From Mesostigma viride (lineage: Eukaryota; Streptophyta; Mesostigmatophyceae; Mesostigmatales; Mesostigmataceae), in contig RPFO01001451.1 of the NCBI GenBank assembly GCA_009746045.1, forward strand, positions 1-63,253: DNA of 63,253 nt, written 5' to 3'. The translations under genes were made by a program, and so were the position numbers. Position 1 is the first letter of the stretch. Every line of letters starts with the position of its first letter. Positions 23,628 to 34,926 of this stretch are shown in pieces. Below the pieces are notes generated by a model. The model worked only from the letters and a program-made list of their open reading frames with translations, had not been told where the DNA came from and made no database searches.

Positions 23628-24317
23628 TTATATGTACTCGATGTAGATGGAGGGCAGGACAGGCGGTCGGTACTGGGTCTTACGAAGACGGCCAGAATAC
23701 TTGGAATAGTCCCTTTCCGTATGCTTCTCCTTTAATACCGAATGGATCTTCTCTTTCGCCACCTCCTTGTGGTGTGCCAATATATCATGCACTTCTTGTC
23801 TATCACTCGGCCCTATCAAATGATCCACCTGCATGTCTTGCTGAAGGGCCCTGTCGCGCAAGATCTGAGTAGTGTACTCCTCCATGCGACCGATGGCCCT
23901 CTCTGCCTTCGCCCTGTCTATCTTTAGAATGCCATCCTCGCGAGCTGTCACGACGGCCTGCTGAACGTCATCTGGAGGGAACATGTTGTTGATCATGACA
24001 GACACTTCTGTCTTTGTCACGCTGCCGTCCTCCTGGGGCACGTCCACCTCCACTCTGAACCAGGGATCATTTACCCTCCCCGCCTGCCAGTCCGTCCGCG
24101 TGTGCTTGTTGGGCTGGGGGACCTTCACTATCTTTCCCTGTTCCAGTTCCCCTTTGTGAACGAATTTGACAACCTTGCCCATCCACCCTTGACAATCTGA
24201 CGGCCGCGGCGGGCGGCACCTGGTCTTGGGTTGCGGGTCTCGCACTGTGGGGTCTGCGAGGGGGTCCTTTTTCCTAATGTCCACTTTGCGTGTCTTGTAT
24301 TGCTCTTCTTCCTCCAT
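23628..24317 (-). CDS. Unknown soluble protein, 229 residues
   Basis: First ATG at 24317 (MEEEEQYK). The frame extends to 24353 with a GTG overlapping the end of the upstream transposase fragment. N-terminal ~45 residues are charged and Pro-rich; the central part looks like a small beta domain (KVVKFVHKGELEQGKIVKV ... WFRVEVDV); the C-terminus is helical. No recognised family. Only 32 bp separate it from the basic-protein gene, so both may share regulation. Confidence 0.6.
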   Translation of the reverse strand: MEEEEQYKTRKVDIRKKDPLADPTVRDPQPKTRCRPPRPSDCQGWMGKVVKFVHKGELEQGKIVKVPQPNKHTRTDWQAGRVNDPWFRVEVDVPQEDGSVTKTEVSVMINNMFPPDDVQQAVVTAREDGILKIDRAKAERAIGRMEEYTTQILRDRALQQDMQVDHLIGPSDRQEVHDILAHHKEVAKEKIHSVLKEKHTERDYSKYSGRLRKTQYRPPVLPSIYIEYI

Positions 24318-24352
24318 TCTGCCCGGACACACGTGCTCCCTCGGCCCCAACA

Positions 24353-26404
24353 CTATACAGGGTGCCCCTTTCGAGGCGGCACCTCGGCGTCATCAGCGGT
24401 GTACTTCCCATCCACAAACCTTCCGACGCACTTCATCTTGCGAACGGGGGCGCCTGTGTCCTGCGCCGGCGCCGGCTGTATCTCGCGAGGCACCACGCCC
24501 TTCTGTATGCTTCTATACCCAGAGCACAGCATGTAGTTCTTAATGGCGTGAGGCCTGATCAAGGCGTGAAAGGAGTTTATGATGGCCACAGAAAGGTTGA
24601 ACCGTGTCCGCGTGTGCTGAAATGCCTCCTTGCGAATGTAATGCTTCCCCGTGTTGAAGGCTTGTTCGATGGGGTTGAACTCGGGGCTGTAGGGCGGCGT
24701 GAATATCACGGCAGGTCTCCGCCCCTCCTCCTCCATGGCGAGACGGGTGGGGGGCACGAGCACGCCGTCGCCGCCGCCCCTCTTCCGCAACAACTGGGCC
24801 AGGGGCGAAAGCTCCGAGATCGGGAACACGGCCAGCGAGGGGTCCAGCTTGTTGTTAAGAGCTATGTCGCGGTTCGAAGCCGGGTCGTGGTAGCTCGCCC
24901 CGTCCAACAGCACCGTCTTCCCTTTCACAAAACTGTCAGGCAGCGACCTCATGAACGAGCGAAAGAGGGATTTGGACACCGTGACGGGGGCGGCGCCCAC
25001 GTTAAGTTCGCGCATCTGAGACACGCGCAGGTTGATGGACGATATCTCCTTCGAGCGATCGCCGTCGGTTGTCTTGGGAGGGGGTCTTATCTTTGCACTA
25101 GCGCCAGCTGGCAGCAGGTTGTTGATGTGCTCCTCGAATTTGGTGGGGAAGAAATCGCCGTTGAAGAACTTATCCTCCTCGGTTGCGTCATCCGCTGCCT
25201 CTTCCTCCTCATCTGCTACTCCTTCCTCCGCAGCCGGCTCGTCCTCTTGGCTGTTCCTCTTCTTTCTGTACATGTACCCCCCACCTCCAGGCACCAGAGA
25301 CGGCAGCTTTTCGTGGATGCGAGTGAGAAAGGTGTCCTTATCTCCGTTGAACACGTGCACCAGCTTCCAAATGTGAACGGCCATCTCCACGCGGCTCATG
25401 TTGGTCTTCTTGGTGTATCGCTGGACGGACAGGTTCATGGACTGAAATAATGCCGTTACCAAATCCATATTTCCCGCCTTTGCACTGTTGCGTGTGTCCG
25501 CGTACCACCGGCTGTACAGGGGGCTGGTCGGCTTGTACAACGCCTGGTGCAGTTTCATATACCGGTTTTGATGGCGTTGGAAGAGCGGATGGAAGAGAGA
25601 TAAGTACATTGTCTCGAATGACGAGTTAGCGAACGTCTTGTACACCAGCGTCATGGTCGCCTGTATCCCGTCCTCAAAGTCCTCCTCGTGGTCGTACCTC
25701 CCCCTCGTGTCATCGTACGCCAGTGACAACACGCTCCCCTGTGCCGCGCTCTTTGACCGTTCCAGCATGCCCTTGATCATGATGTCATCCCTGCCCTTGT
25801 GCATCCAGCCCGACAGCACCGGGGGTCTTCGCCATAAGTGCGGTTTGAGATCTTGTAGTTGTGCTGAGAAATGTACGCCTGGCTGACGTAGTCGTAGGCC
25901 GCGAGTCGCAACACGAATTCGACCCTCTCCACCTTGTCATCCGTGAACGTGACGTGATCCGCAATCAGTTGGTCTGGCAAAGTCAGCCAATAGTTGTCGC
26001 GCATGTACGTGCAGTTAATGGCCTGTTTGATGTCGACGTACACCCCTTGTCCGCTGTCATCCTTTGACACCTGGTCCCAGAACTTTGTCGGCAGCTTAGG
26101 GCAGTGAGGAAAGCCGGTCTTATCATCGTAGGGAAACTTGTGCACGAACCACTTGTAGAAAAAGGACTGTGGTTGCGCCATCTTGTTGAGGATGGATTTA
26201 AGCTTGATCAGCCGTATCTTGTCCTCCGCCCCCTCCTCTTGTCTGCATATATCCCCCACCAACTGCACGACGCCGTCCCACCAAAGACCCTGGCGGAGGG
26301 ACTCTGCCACCGTCTCCTGACGCTTGTTCAAACTGGGGTTGTGGTTTGCTATCCTCGCAGGGAGTGGAGGGAAGATGCGCAAGAAGAAAGCAGGTAGGGA
26401 CGGC
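24353..26404 (-). pseudogene. DDE transposase, C-terminal two-thirds (split by LTR element and a frameshift)
   Basis: Read on the minus strand, this continues the ORF that starts at 34897. Removing the retrotransposon and one acggc copy leaves the frame open across the junction into FLRIFPPLPARIANHNP. A second break lies at a G5 run (25821-25825), linking ORF 25777-26382 to 24353-25819. The C-terminal part has VLLDGASYHD (second catalytic Asp) and FTPPYSPEFNPIE (third acidic residue), the classic IS630/Tc1-mariner DDE_3 signature. An acidic low-complexity stretch (EDEPAAEEGVADEEEEA) precedes it. About 530 residues separate the first and second Asp, far more than the ~90 usual. Confidence 0.8.
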
Positions 26405-26876
26405 AGTTAGTCTCCATGCTTTGCTGTAGACTAAGTCTCAAAGGCATTGTGAATACAACGTATGAATAAGCCTTGTAAACCCACGTTGGTATGTGAATAT
26501 AAATACCACGTGGGCTATGCAGATAGGGATGCTAGTCGAGTCGCATACGTTTCCCTAGATAGGTACTTTGGGTACTGAGGTACGTGACAGATGTCAGTAC
26601 CCAGTATACGTAGTGTCCTGTCATTGGACGGTACTAGAGTATCCTAGATAGGGACCGTACTGCAGCGTGCATTGATTTGTGATCGCACGATGCAGTGACT
26701 AGGCAGCTACCTGTCATCGTGCGGCCTCGGGCCAACGGTCTGCACCCAACGGTCACTGGCGGCGCAGCCGGTGAGAGGAACGTTGATAAAGGGTAAACCT
26801 ATTTTCTAATGAACCAAGCAATTCATTGCTCCAAGCTTCAGTGTTCTCAAGCAATATATCCCACCGCATTCTAACT
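26405..26876 (+). repeat. Left LTR (472 bp)
   Basis: AGTTAG...CTAACT termini, not the usual TG...CA. It contains gtgaatataaataccacgtgg (possible TATA box) and gcggcctcgggcc. Near-identical to 33588-34059; the differences seen are taggga versus tagga and gcttc versus gctttc. No clear tRNA primer-binding site was recognised directly after it (tgaattttatttgc). Confidence 0.95.
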
Positions 26877-26894
26877 TGAATTTTATTTGCTACC

Positions 26895-28127
26895 ATGGCT
26901 ATCACGAACAAGAATGTCGCTAAGAAGCTTACCTACAACGAGGATGATGATGGGCAGGATCGGCGGATGCCCAGAGACAACAACAAGAAGCCGGCTGGCG
27001 ATGCGGCCATTTCCAAGAAAAAGAAAAAGAACAAAAAGACTCACAATGGTTGCCAGGACGAGGGGACGGCGGCTGCAAAGCCGACCGACCTACCCCCCTC
27101 CCCTGCGAGGCCGGAGGCCGAGACGGCTCCCCCCGGGGAGACCGGCTTACCCTCGACTCCGGCGGCCGCCCCAGCCGCAACCACGGCTGGCGCGGCCATG
27201 GCTGCGGAGACCTCGGTGGTAAACCCCACTGAGGCTCCACAGTCCGGCCCCACGTTGCCATCTCTTCGGGAGCGTATGCCCCGTCAGACGGCCTCGGTGG
27301 CACCGGACGGGACGATTACCTTTCGTCCCGCCACATCAAACCTTAATGTCCCTTTCGCCCAGGGACATAACCACATTGAGCTAACGTTTGGGCGACCCTC
27401 TGCGTCCCTTCTTCGCAAGAAGAAGGACATGGAGAGTATTAAACTCGCACGGGTGGTGCGAAAACCTGTGGAACCCATCGCCGGACAACCAATGTCCGAC
27501 GATGAGGTATCCGACACTGCCAGTCTCCCCGATGGGGAGACTGAGATCAATCTTACCCCAGCGCTCCTGGCGGTCGAGCAGGCCGCGCTGGTGGCAAATG
27601 AAGAACGCCGAGAGCGGCAGCGGGACCGAGAGGTCCGCCGAGAGGCGGCTTTTCGGCTCGCCGCTAAGCGGCAAGAATATGAAGAGGAAGCCGCCCGTCG
27701 CCTGGCTACCCACCAGGCGATGGCGGACGCGTACCGCGAGGCCACCCAGCGGTTACGTGACCTCTTAAAAAATGCTGACTATCCCATGGACTATGCGGAC
27801 AGTCAAGACCTGGCCGAGCTTGCTCGGTCAGCACACTTTAAAACCATGTCCTCCATCACCCAAGCCAGGGTCACGGAGGCCATCTTGGCCAAACATGGGG
27901 TGGTAGCTGAAGAAGCCCCCCCGCTGGAAACCACCAGCAAGAAACCCTCTCCCCCCCAACCCCTGCAGTACAAGGAGGGACTGCTGGCCCTGGGCGCGAG
28001 GAAGGGCAAAGAGGCGGACTGTCCAGTCCGGCCTGCTATGATCATGGGAGAACCACTCCCTGACATACCCGAGGATGAGGCTGCTTTCAGGCAGCCCTCC
28101 GGGAGCATGAGGTACGCAAGGAGATGA
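26895..28127 (+). CDS. gag: Retrotransposon Gag, N-terminal part
   Basis: ATG at 26895, 18 bp after the left LTR. 410 residues: basic N-terminus (KKKKKNKK), Pro/Ala/Thr-rich linker, then a helical, charged segment (RRERQRDREVRREAAFRLAAKRQEYEEEAARRL). The end (RQPSGSMRYARR) is not natural. One extra base near 28093-28098 (ttcagg) leads into the next ORF as a continuous helix (AFQAALREHEVRKEMKRL). It is therefore the first part of one long Gag or Gag-Pol reading frame. Confidence 0.75.
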   Translation: MAITNKNVAKKLTYNEDDDGQDRRMPRDNNKKPAGDAAISKKKKKNKKTHNGCQDEGTAAAKPTDLPPSPARPEAETAPPGETGLPSTPAAAPAATTAGAAMAAETSVVNPTEAPQSGPTLPSLRERMPRQTASVAPDGTITFRPATSNLNVPFAQGHNHIELTFGRPSASLLRKKKDMESIKLARVVRKPVEPIAGQPMSDDEVSDTASLPDGETEINLTPALLAVEQAALVANEERRERQRDREVRREAAFRLAAKRQEYEEEAARRLATHQAMADAYREATQRLRDLLKNADYPMDYADSQDLAELARSAHFKTMSSITQARVTEAILAKHGVVAEEAPPLETTSKKPSPPQPLQYKEGLLALGARKGKEADCPVRPAMIMGEPLPDIPEDEAAFRQPSGSMRYARR

Positions 28128-29468
28128 AGCGTCTCATGCGGGAGGAGGCCAGGAGGAGAGCAGAGGCAGACACCCCTGCCCGCCCCTCCACCGATGGGGC
28201 TGGACCCAGTGGGGTTACCCGGACACCCCCGGGCTCCCCCAGGGCCACCATGACCCCCCCTCCCCCTCCCCCACCACCCCAGGTTCGCCCTGTGGGTTGG
28301 GGCCCCCTCCCAAACCAGGGGGGGTGGCCAGGACCCCAGGAGGCCCTGGGGGGAGGTGCAGAGGTGCCACAGGCACCCAACAGGCCTGCTGAGGCCCCCC
28401 CAAGGAGCGGGGATGTCCTGGAACAGCTCGCCATTCTCCAGGCCCAGCTGGCCTCGTTGCAAGATCAGCAGTTAACAGCTAACCAGCTGCAAACTGTCGA
28501 GGGCCTGCGCGCCCTGATGTCGCGGTATGAGCGGGGGACCATCAACCTGGACCCCACCCGCCTGCAACAAGCAACCGACAGCTTCTTGAGGGCCAACCCC
28601 CCTCTCACAGGTGTGTTTAACCCTCATAAAAAGGAATCCAAAATCAATATTGCTGGCTTGCCTGAGGGTCACACTGTTGAACAAGCTAAGCAATTTGTTT
28701 TTGCTTTGGAGTATGGGATGGAAGGTCTTAACCTTAGACATCAGTTTAAGGCTCTCAGGGCCTCCTCCACATTCCATCAATCATCTCCTGCAATCAGAGC
28801 ATTGATTCAAACCTATCAGGAACGTACCCTGACACCTGAAGCAGCCATTGAACAGTGGCCTACCTTTATCACTGATCTGAAACAGCTAGTGCTTACCAAT
28901 AACCACATGGAAGCAGTAGAACGTTTCAACTGGCTTGCTGCATATAAGGTGAACAAGAATAACCTCTCTGGGGATGCAAAAACATACAGGGTAATGATTG
29001 AGAAAGACCTTGAGCTTCTCAAGCTCCAACCAAGGTATCTCATCCACACCTGGCTAACAAAAGCTAATTTGCAACCTTCTGTCCTGGCTACCCTGCTTAC
29101 AGGCCTCAAGTCCCTCTGGGACAACTTCAGAGCTGCCATGCTCTATATCGAGGAGGCAGTGGACCCCCTGGGTACTGGCAACAACCAGGCCCAGGACCCC
29201 AAGGTCCAGGGTGTCCAAGGCCACAAACGCAAGGGGCAGGCCAGCCAGGGGGGGCACCCAAGACCCACAAGTCCTCCCACCAAGGGGGCAGTGGCTCTCA
29301 GGGGCGTGGCAACACGTGGCACCGTGTGCCCCTGCATGGCAACCCCAACAACAACAACAACAACAACAACAACAGGTCCCAGCAGGGCAACAATAACAAC
29401 AGGTCCCAACAGGGCCAAAACAACAACAACAACAGGTCCCAGCAGGGCCAGAACCGGTCCCAGCAGGG

Positions 29469-29499
<31 letters not shown>

Positions 29500-29527
29500 C
29501 AGCCTGGCAACCCTGGGGGGTCCATAA
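28124..29527 (+). CDS. gag: Retrotransposon Gag, capsid-like part
   Basis: Continuation of Gag after the break near 28095. It contains a Pro-rich linker, a coiled-coil-like stretch (EQLAILQAQLASLQDQQL) and a helical capsid-type region (about 28560-29160, EGHTVEQAKQFVFALEYGMEG ... LLKLQPRYLIHTWLTKANL). After a G7 run at 29246-29252 the natural reading passes to the frame of the Pol ORF. The poly-Thr residues at this ORF's end are the shifted reading of an Asn/Gln-rich linker (aac repeats), so the last ~90 codons are spurious. Confidence 0.7.
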
Positions 29528-32500
29528 GGTGCCTGAGGTGCTTCCAACGAGGGCACGCACGGCACAACTGCCCCAACAACGACTCCCTGGCCAACGGGGT
29601 GGATCTCTGCCCGGGCTGCTGGCACGCACGTCATCCCCTGGGGCCTCCAGGCAGCCGTTGCAACAGGCCTCGCTACCCAAATCAATGTGAGTTCACTCAC
29701 CTTATGTACTCTGAGGATGATGATCTCATTACCATTGGGGATGGCAACCAGGGCATAATTGATTTTGAGGCAGCAACCTTACTGTCCTCCCAACACCCTG
29801 TTCTGGAACCTTACATAAAAGCACTAACCCCTACTGTTGACAACTCCATAGATATCAAGGAGCTTGCTCATCAGCTGCACCTAGCCATGGGTCATGAAAC
29901 AGTGGCTGAGGAACTGGCCAGACGGCTGGGGGGTAGTAGCATGGGAAAACAACTCAGGAATGCAGTAAAACTGGCTAGACAACACTGTCAAGAATGTCAG
30001 TTCAATAGCCCCAAACCTCAAAAATGGCATACTGCAACTCCTTCCACCAATAGGGGCATGATAGTGGGGGATGTGATGCACATCAACAAAGATGTCCAAC
30101 CCTACCTGATCCTAAAAGACTCATGGTCCAGGTTCACAGTAATGGAACCCCTACCTGGCATGTCTGCAGGGCAGCTACGTGTTGCACTCATGATTGCTTT
30201 ACCCAGATTCTACCCAGTTGACAGAATTTTGCTTGATCAACAATTTTCTTGTCTGACTGACCTGGAAGGGTGTGAAGCAATAGAGATTGCTGGGCTGGAA
30301 GATCATGAGGGTCAGGGGGTCATTGAAAGAACCATCAGATCTGTCAAAACCCTACTAGCCAAAAATCCTTCCAAGGATGCTACTTCAGGGGTCTATTGTG
30401 ACAGGGCACTCTGGTGTCATGAAATGTGCACAACCCTAAACATGAGACCTGTCTTGCATGCCACGTGGGGTGAAGTAATCCCAGCAGGCCTGCAGGCAGG
30501 TGTATATCCCCCAGAGGTGATAGCACTGTACAACACTGCACGTGCACAAACCTCAGCAAAACTGGCAGAAAAAGATAAAACCCATTCCAGGCCAGTATTC
30601 CAAAAAGGTGATCAAGTTCTCTATTACAAGGAAAACAGCTTTGGTAAGGTTGGAACTTGGCTAGGTCCAGTTACCATCCGTGGATTTACCAAAAACAGCA
30701 AGACCGTGGAGGTCAAGCACAATATCAATGGGAAGCGTCACAGGGTGAGCTGTCATAGAATTAAGAAGTATTATTCTCCCATGGCAGACGTGCCTGGGGA
30801 AGAGTCTTTAAGCATGGACTCACTACTTCTATCTGGCAACTCCAGCATGCCCAGCAGTAGCTCTGAGCCACCAATTACTGCTGTTGACAGCACCACAGCA
30901 CCCTCTGTGAACCCTTCCACCCTCAGTGAAGCCAGGCCCACTTCACAACCTGGGGATTGCTTAACCAGGCACGAGGTAGCTGGGTTGGAAGCATTAGCTC
31001 AGCCCCAAGGCACCAAATTGTCTGCCAACCCTCCCGCTCTGAGGTCAAGATTGGCAGTCGCCTTGCAAGCATTACACAGGTCACATAAGCAACAAGCTGC
31101 TGTGGCCGCAGGGTTGGCAAAAGTCTCAGCTGTGTGCACTAGTCAGGACCCCTGGACCCTGGCAATAGACACTCAGGCACAGGTCAGTGTGATCAGTGCA
31201 CAAGCCATCCCTGGTCTTGAGATTGCACCTTCATTTTGGGCACGGGTGCAGGATTTCTCAGGCCAAAGCTCACTGGATGTAGTGGGACAAGTGATGCTCC
31301 CTATACTTGGTATTCAGACACCCTTCCAGGTGGTGGAGGGGTACTCTGGTAACACCTTGTTGGGGGAACCTTTTGTATCCTATCCTGGGGTGCTTATCTC
31401 AGCTAATGAGCTCAGTGTCACAGGGGTGGGTGCAGTTCCTCTGGACCACTTTAAAATCCCTCTCTCCAGTATTGTCCCTGGTATGGATGCTGTCATCAAG
31501 GCAGTCAACACTCAGTATGCACCAGGGGAGATCCCTGATCTGGACAAGTTAGTGCACAGCCAGTTCCTCCATCCCTCAGCCTTTGGGCTGGGTAAGTGGG
31601 ACATAGCCATGCACTCACCCCACCAAATCTCCCACGTCATACAAGAATGCAAAACACAAAAAGGGTTTACCAAGTGGCTGATGGCCATTGTCCACCAAGC
31701 CAGGCAGGAATGGGTCCTGCCCAACCCCAAAAACCCTCAATACAAACCGCCTGTCACCCCTTCATGGGACGTGCCAGAGGGAGCCAAAAAGCTCAGATTA
31801 AAATTTGTTCTCAAACAAAAACCACAAAAAGTGGGCTCCCCAATCTTCCATGCCAGACCATGTGTCACAGAATTAAAGGGGACCTCCACACTGCCAAAAG
31901 GGGAAACATACACACCTGGGCTGCAACAAACCTCACTCAGGATCATGCTCTCCCTCTTCCTCCACAACCTCAATGCAGGCCAAGACTATGTCTGCAAAGC
32001 CACTGATATTAAAAGGGCCTTCCTCAGGGGGGACCCAGAAAAGGCTGAATCTGTGTGGAAAGGGAAGGTGTACGTGGTAGACACCCCAGCTGTGTGGAAA
32101 CCTTATATTGATGAGCCCCACCTTATCATCAACATTGGGGTGGAAGGGCTTGTCAGTGCCCCAAAAATTTTCAGAGACTCAGCAGAGGAAGTATTCAAAA
32201 AGCTCAAGGCCACGTATGATGACCTGGACCCATGCTTTTTTGTTGTACCCACCCCCTCTGGACTGCTGTTCTTTGTGTGGCATGGAGATGACCAACTCAT
32301 TTGTGGGCCTAGAGCTGAGGTGGAAACCTTTATTCAGCAGGTCCAGGAATCATATGAGATTGGCAAACAGGTGGAATTGAGCACAACCCCCATCCAGTTC
32401 TGTGGCATCATGTTGCAGCTGCATAGGCAGCCAGATCAGTGGGTCTGCTCTCTCTCCCCTCCTGCAGAATATATCCAAGATTGTCTAGATCTGCTGCAGG

Positions 32501-33213
32501 ACAACTACCTCCCCTTACATATGTGTGCCACTGTTCAGGGCAAACTGGGGTGGTGGTCAGCCATCTGTGGGGCTCCCTTAGCTGTCATCAGCAGGGTCAC
32601 CCATGATGTTCTAGTCAAGATCAAATGCAGTCACATCAGGAAGTTGGTCAATGACTGTCCCCCCCTCATCCTCCATGGCCTGAATCTGATGGAAGACATC
32701 CACATCCAATGTGTCATGGACAGCTCCATGGAGAGCAGAACAATCAATCAGATGGGGGCACGGGAATCAGGGCTGTTTTTTCTCACCAACAGGTCAGATT
32801 ACATGTCCCTCACTTCCTGGTACAGCAGGCTACACCGCAGAAAACCTGGCAGCAGCAACTCAGCTGAATGTCGTGCTGTGGTGTCTGCTGCATTGCATGC
32901 TCGTTCCCTGCAGCACATGCTCACCTGGCTACAAACCCAGGCAGGCAGCACATGCAATGTCATCTCACATCTCTATACTGACAGCCAATCTGTGATCAGT
33001 TTTCTAACCAAGAAATCTGTCTCTGCTGCTGTCCACACTGACTTGGATTGGGTGATCCTCAAACAGGAGGCCACCTATTTTTCCAGCTGGACTCATGTGG
33101 ATGATGAGGACAACCCAGCAGACGCTCTCACGAAGCTGCGGGATGCTGCTGGCCAACAGTACCAGCTCCTCTTTCAGAACATGAACCCCTATGATATCAG
33201 AGTCAGTGTTTGA
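29326..33213 (+). CDS. pol: Retrotransposon Pol: CCHC knuckle - integrase - protease - RT - RNase H
   Basis: 1,295 residues in the listed frame, really continuous with Gag. Order seen: Asn/Gln linker; CCHC knuckle (CLRCFQRGHARHNC, ~29529); integrase zinc site (HQLHLAMGH ... CQEC, ~29870-30000) and core acidic residues (VGDVMH, LLDQQF, GVIERTIRS); a C-terminal integrase module with WLGPVTI like GPY/F; an aspartic-protease-like segment (LAIDTQAQVSVIS, later VMLPILGIQ and NTLLGEPFV, ~31158-31390); RT (TDIKRAFLRG ~32005, WHGDDQLICG ~32278); RNase H (MDSS, AECRAVV, YTDSQSV, HVDDEDNPADALTK). Protease after integrase and before RT is not the Ty1/copia or Ty3 order. Confidence 0.88.
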
Positions 33214-33587
33214 ATAAATGACTGGCCATAGCACAGTACACAACCACCACACCCCCTTACCACAGCGATAGCTGCTGGGCGCCATAAAATTCAACACATT
33301 CGTTGTGGGGTGTGAGTGCTGGCTAGGTCAGATTTGTATCCATTTGCAGCTTGAGGACACAAGCTTTGTATCCATTTACTTAATGTGTGCTTCAGTACCT
33401 GGCCAAACCAGCCAGCTGTGTACACCTTATTTAATGTGCAATATAACACCTGGCCAGAACAGCCAGCTGTAACCAACCTGGCTCAACCAGCCATGTCTCT
33501 TTTGTACCCCTAATCAACTTAAAAACAATAACAATAATGTTGGGGGTGCAGACCTGCATTAAGAAATAAATAATAAAACAATACTGG
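33214..33587 (+). other. Retrotransposon 3' untranslated region
   Basis: No ORF. It contains three degenerate copies of a cctggccaraaccagccagctgt motif (about 33399-33500) and an A-rich stretch (taagaaataaataataaaac) before the right LTR that may include the polypurine tract, although it is A/T rather than purine-only. Confidence 0.6.
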
Positions 33588-34059
33588 AGTTAGTCTCCAT
33601 GCTTTGCTGTAGACTAAGTCTCAAAGGCATTGTGAATACAACGTATGAATAAGCCTTGTAAACCCACGTTGGTATGTGAATATAAATACCACGTGGGCTA
33701 TGCAGATAGGATGCTAGTCGAGTCGCATACGTTTCCCTAGATAGGTACTTTGGGTACTGAGGTACGTGACAGATGTCAGTACCCAGTATACGTAGTGTCC
33801 TGTCATTGGACGGTACTAGAGTATCCTAGATAGGGACCGTACTGCAGCGTGCATTGATTTGTGATCGCACGATGCAGTGACTAGGCAGCTACCTGTCATC
33901 GTGCGGCCTCGGGCCAACGGTCTGCACCCAACGGTCACTGGCGGCGCAGCCGGTGAGAGGAACGTTGATAAAGGGTAAACCTATTTTCTAATGAACCAAG
34001 CAATTCATTGCTCCAAGCTTTCAGTGTTCTCAAGCAATATATCCCACCGCATTCTAACT
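33588..34059 (+). repeat. Right LTR (472 bp)
   Basis: Same sequence as the left LTR apart from two single-base homopolymer differences. It is followed by the second acggc target duplicate at 34060-34064. Confidence 0.95.
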
Positions 34060-34897
34060 ACGGCGTGTTGGGCGCGGGGTCCTCGGGCCACTTCATGGCC
34101 GCCCACACGATGGTGCGCGTGTCGCTCTGTTCGCGCCGTCGCAACTGAGGAATGTGGCCCTTCTTGGCCCACGCACGAGACGGAGCCATGTTCATGGTCA
34201 CACTAAACTCGTCGATGAATACGCAATCCTCTGCAAAGAGCTTGCCCTGAAGCTCCAAAAGGTCTTTTGACTTTTCCTTGACGTATCGTAAGTCCTTTTC
34301 TATGTAGTCGTACGCTATCGTTTTGTACGTCAAATCGTGTTCCTTGCGAGCTCGTTGGACATCCGCAGGCAGCAGAGTGGCGCCGTTCAAGAGGCCGTGG
34401 GCTTCGACAAACATTGCACGAGTCTCTTCCGGCACTCGTTTGAGAATGGGGTCGTTTGCATTGGAGCACGTGTTTATGAAGTAAACCAAGTCGTCGGCGG
34501 ACATGTATGACACTGCAGAAGTCTGGAGCTCGGAGATGAGTTTTGAAAGCCTTTGCCACCCTCGATCTCCAAAACGCGTTATGTGAGTGGGTACTGCTTG
34601 TACGATTCTTGCCTTGTTAACAAGTCTGCCATTGTCCAATACTTTATCCCACGCCTTGCGCACCAAGGGGCGGAGGGCAGATCTCTTGAGATCGTCCTCT
34701 CTGCTGTAATCCAGCCCCAGCGCCTGGTCGTGCTTCCATAATGCATGATAACGAATTGCTGTCTTCTTGTCGATGCCGTAATGTTCGGCGATGGATTGAA
34801 TGGTTGTTTTGCCGCGGTTGCTTATATCGAGAGCCACCCGCTCTCTGAAATGCAAGCTGTGGGCCTTCCCCGAAGTTATGGCGTGCTGCGTGTCCAT
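34060..34897 (-). pseudogene. DDE transposase, N-terminal third (interrupted gene)
   Basis: ATG at 34897. Residues ~15-60 form a helix-turn-helix (RERVALDISNRGKTTIQSIAEHYGIDKKTAIRYH). Near the end FIDEFSVTMNMAPSRAWAKKG carries the first catalytic Asp and the typical IS630/Tc1 'R-x-W-x-x-x-G' sequel. The ORF ends artificially at a TAG created by the LTR end (34058-34060). Its natural continuation is at 26404 downward, in frame. The gene is viral-resident (flanked by viral genes at both ends) and was then hit by the retrotransposon. Confidence 0.8.
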
Positions 34898-34926
34898 TCA
34901 TACAGTCATGTTTGGAAATTTTTGCA

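Larger units (their letters stand above)
26405..34059 (+). mobile_element. LTR retrotransposon, 7.66 kb, with 5-bp target duplication
   Basis: Bounded by 472-bp direct repeats that begin AGTTAG and end CTAACT. Target duplication acggc at 26400-26404 and 34060-34064. It encodes Gag with a CCHC knuckle and Pol with integrase, aspartic protease, reverse transcriptase and RNase H in that order. RT and RNase H are Ty1/copia-like (TDIKRAFLRG, HGDDQL, and a final HVDDEDNPADALTK). It interrupts a minus-strand viral transposase gene. The two LTRs differ only by one base in a GGG run and one in a TTT run as far as I can see, so insertion is recent. Confidence 0.95.

Noticed and set aside
24290-25450. 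Plus-strand ORF of 386 residues opposite the transposase
   Set aside because: The minus-strand frame carries DDE motifs; this frame has no recognisable features.
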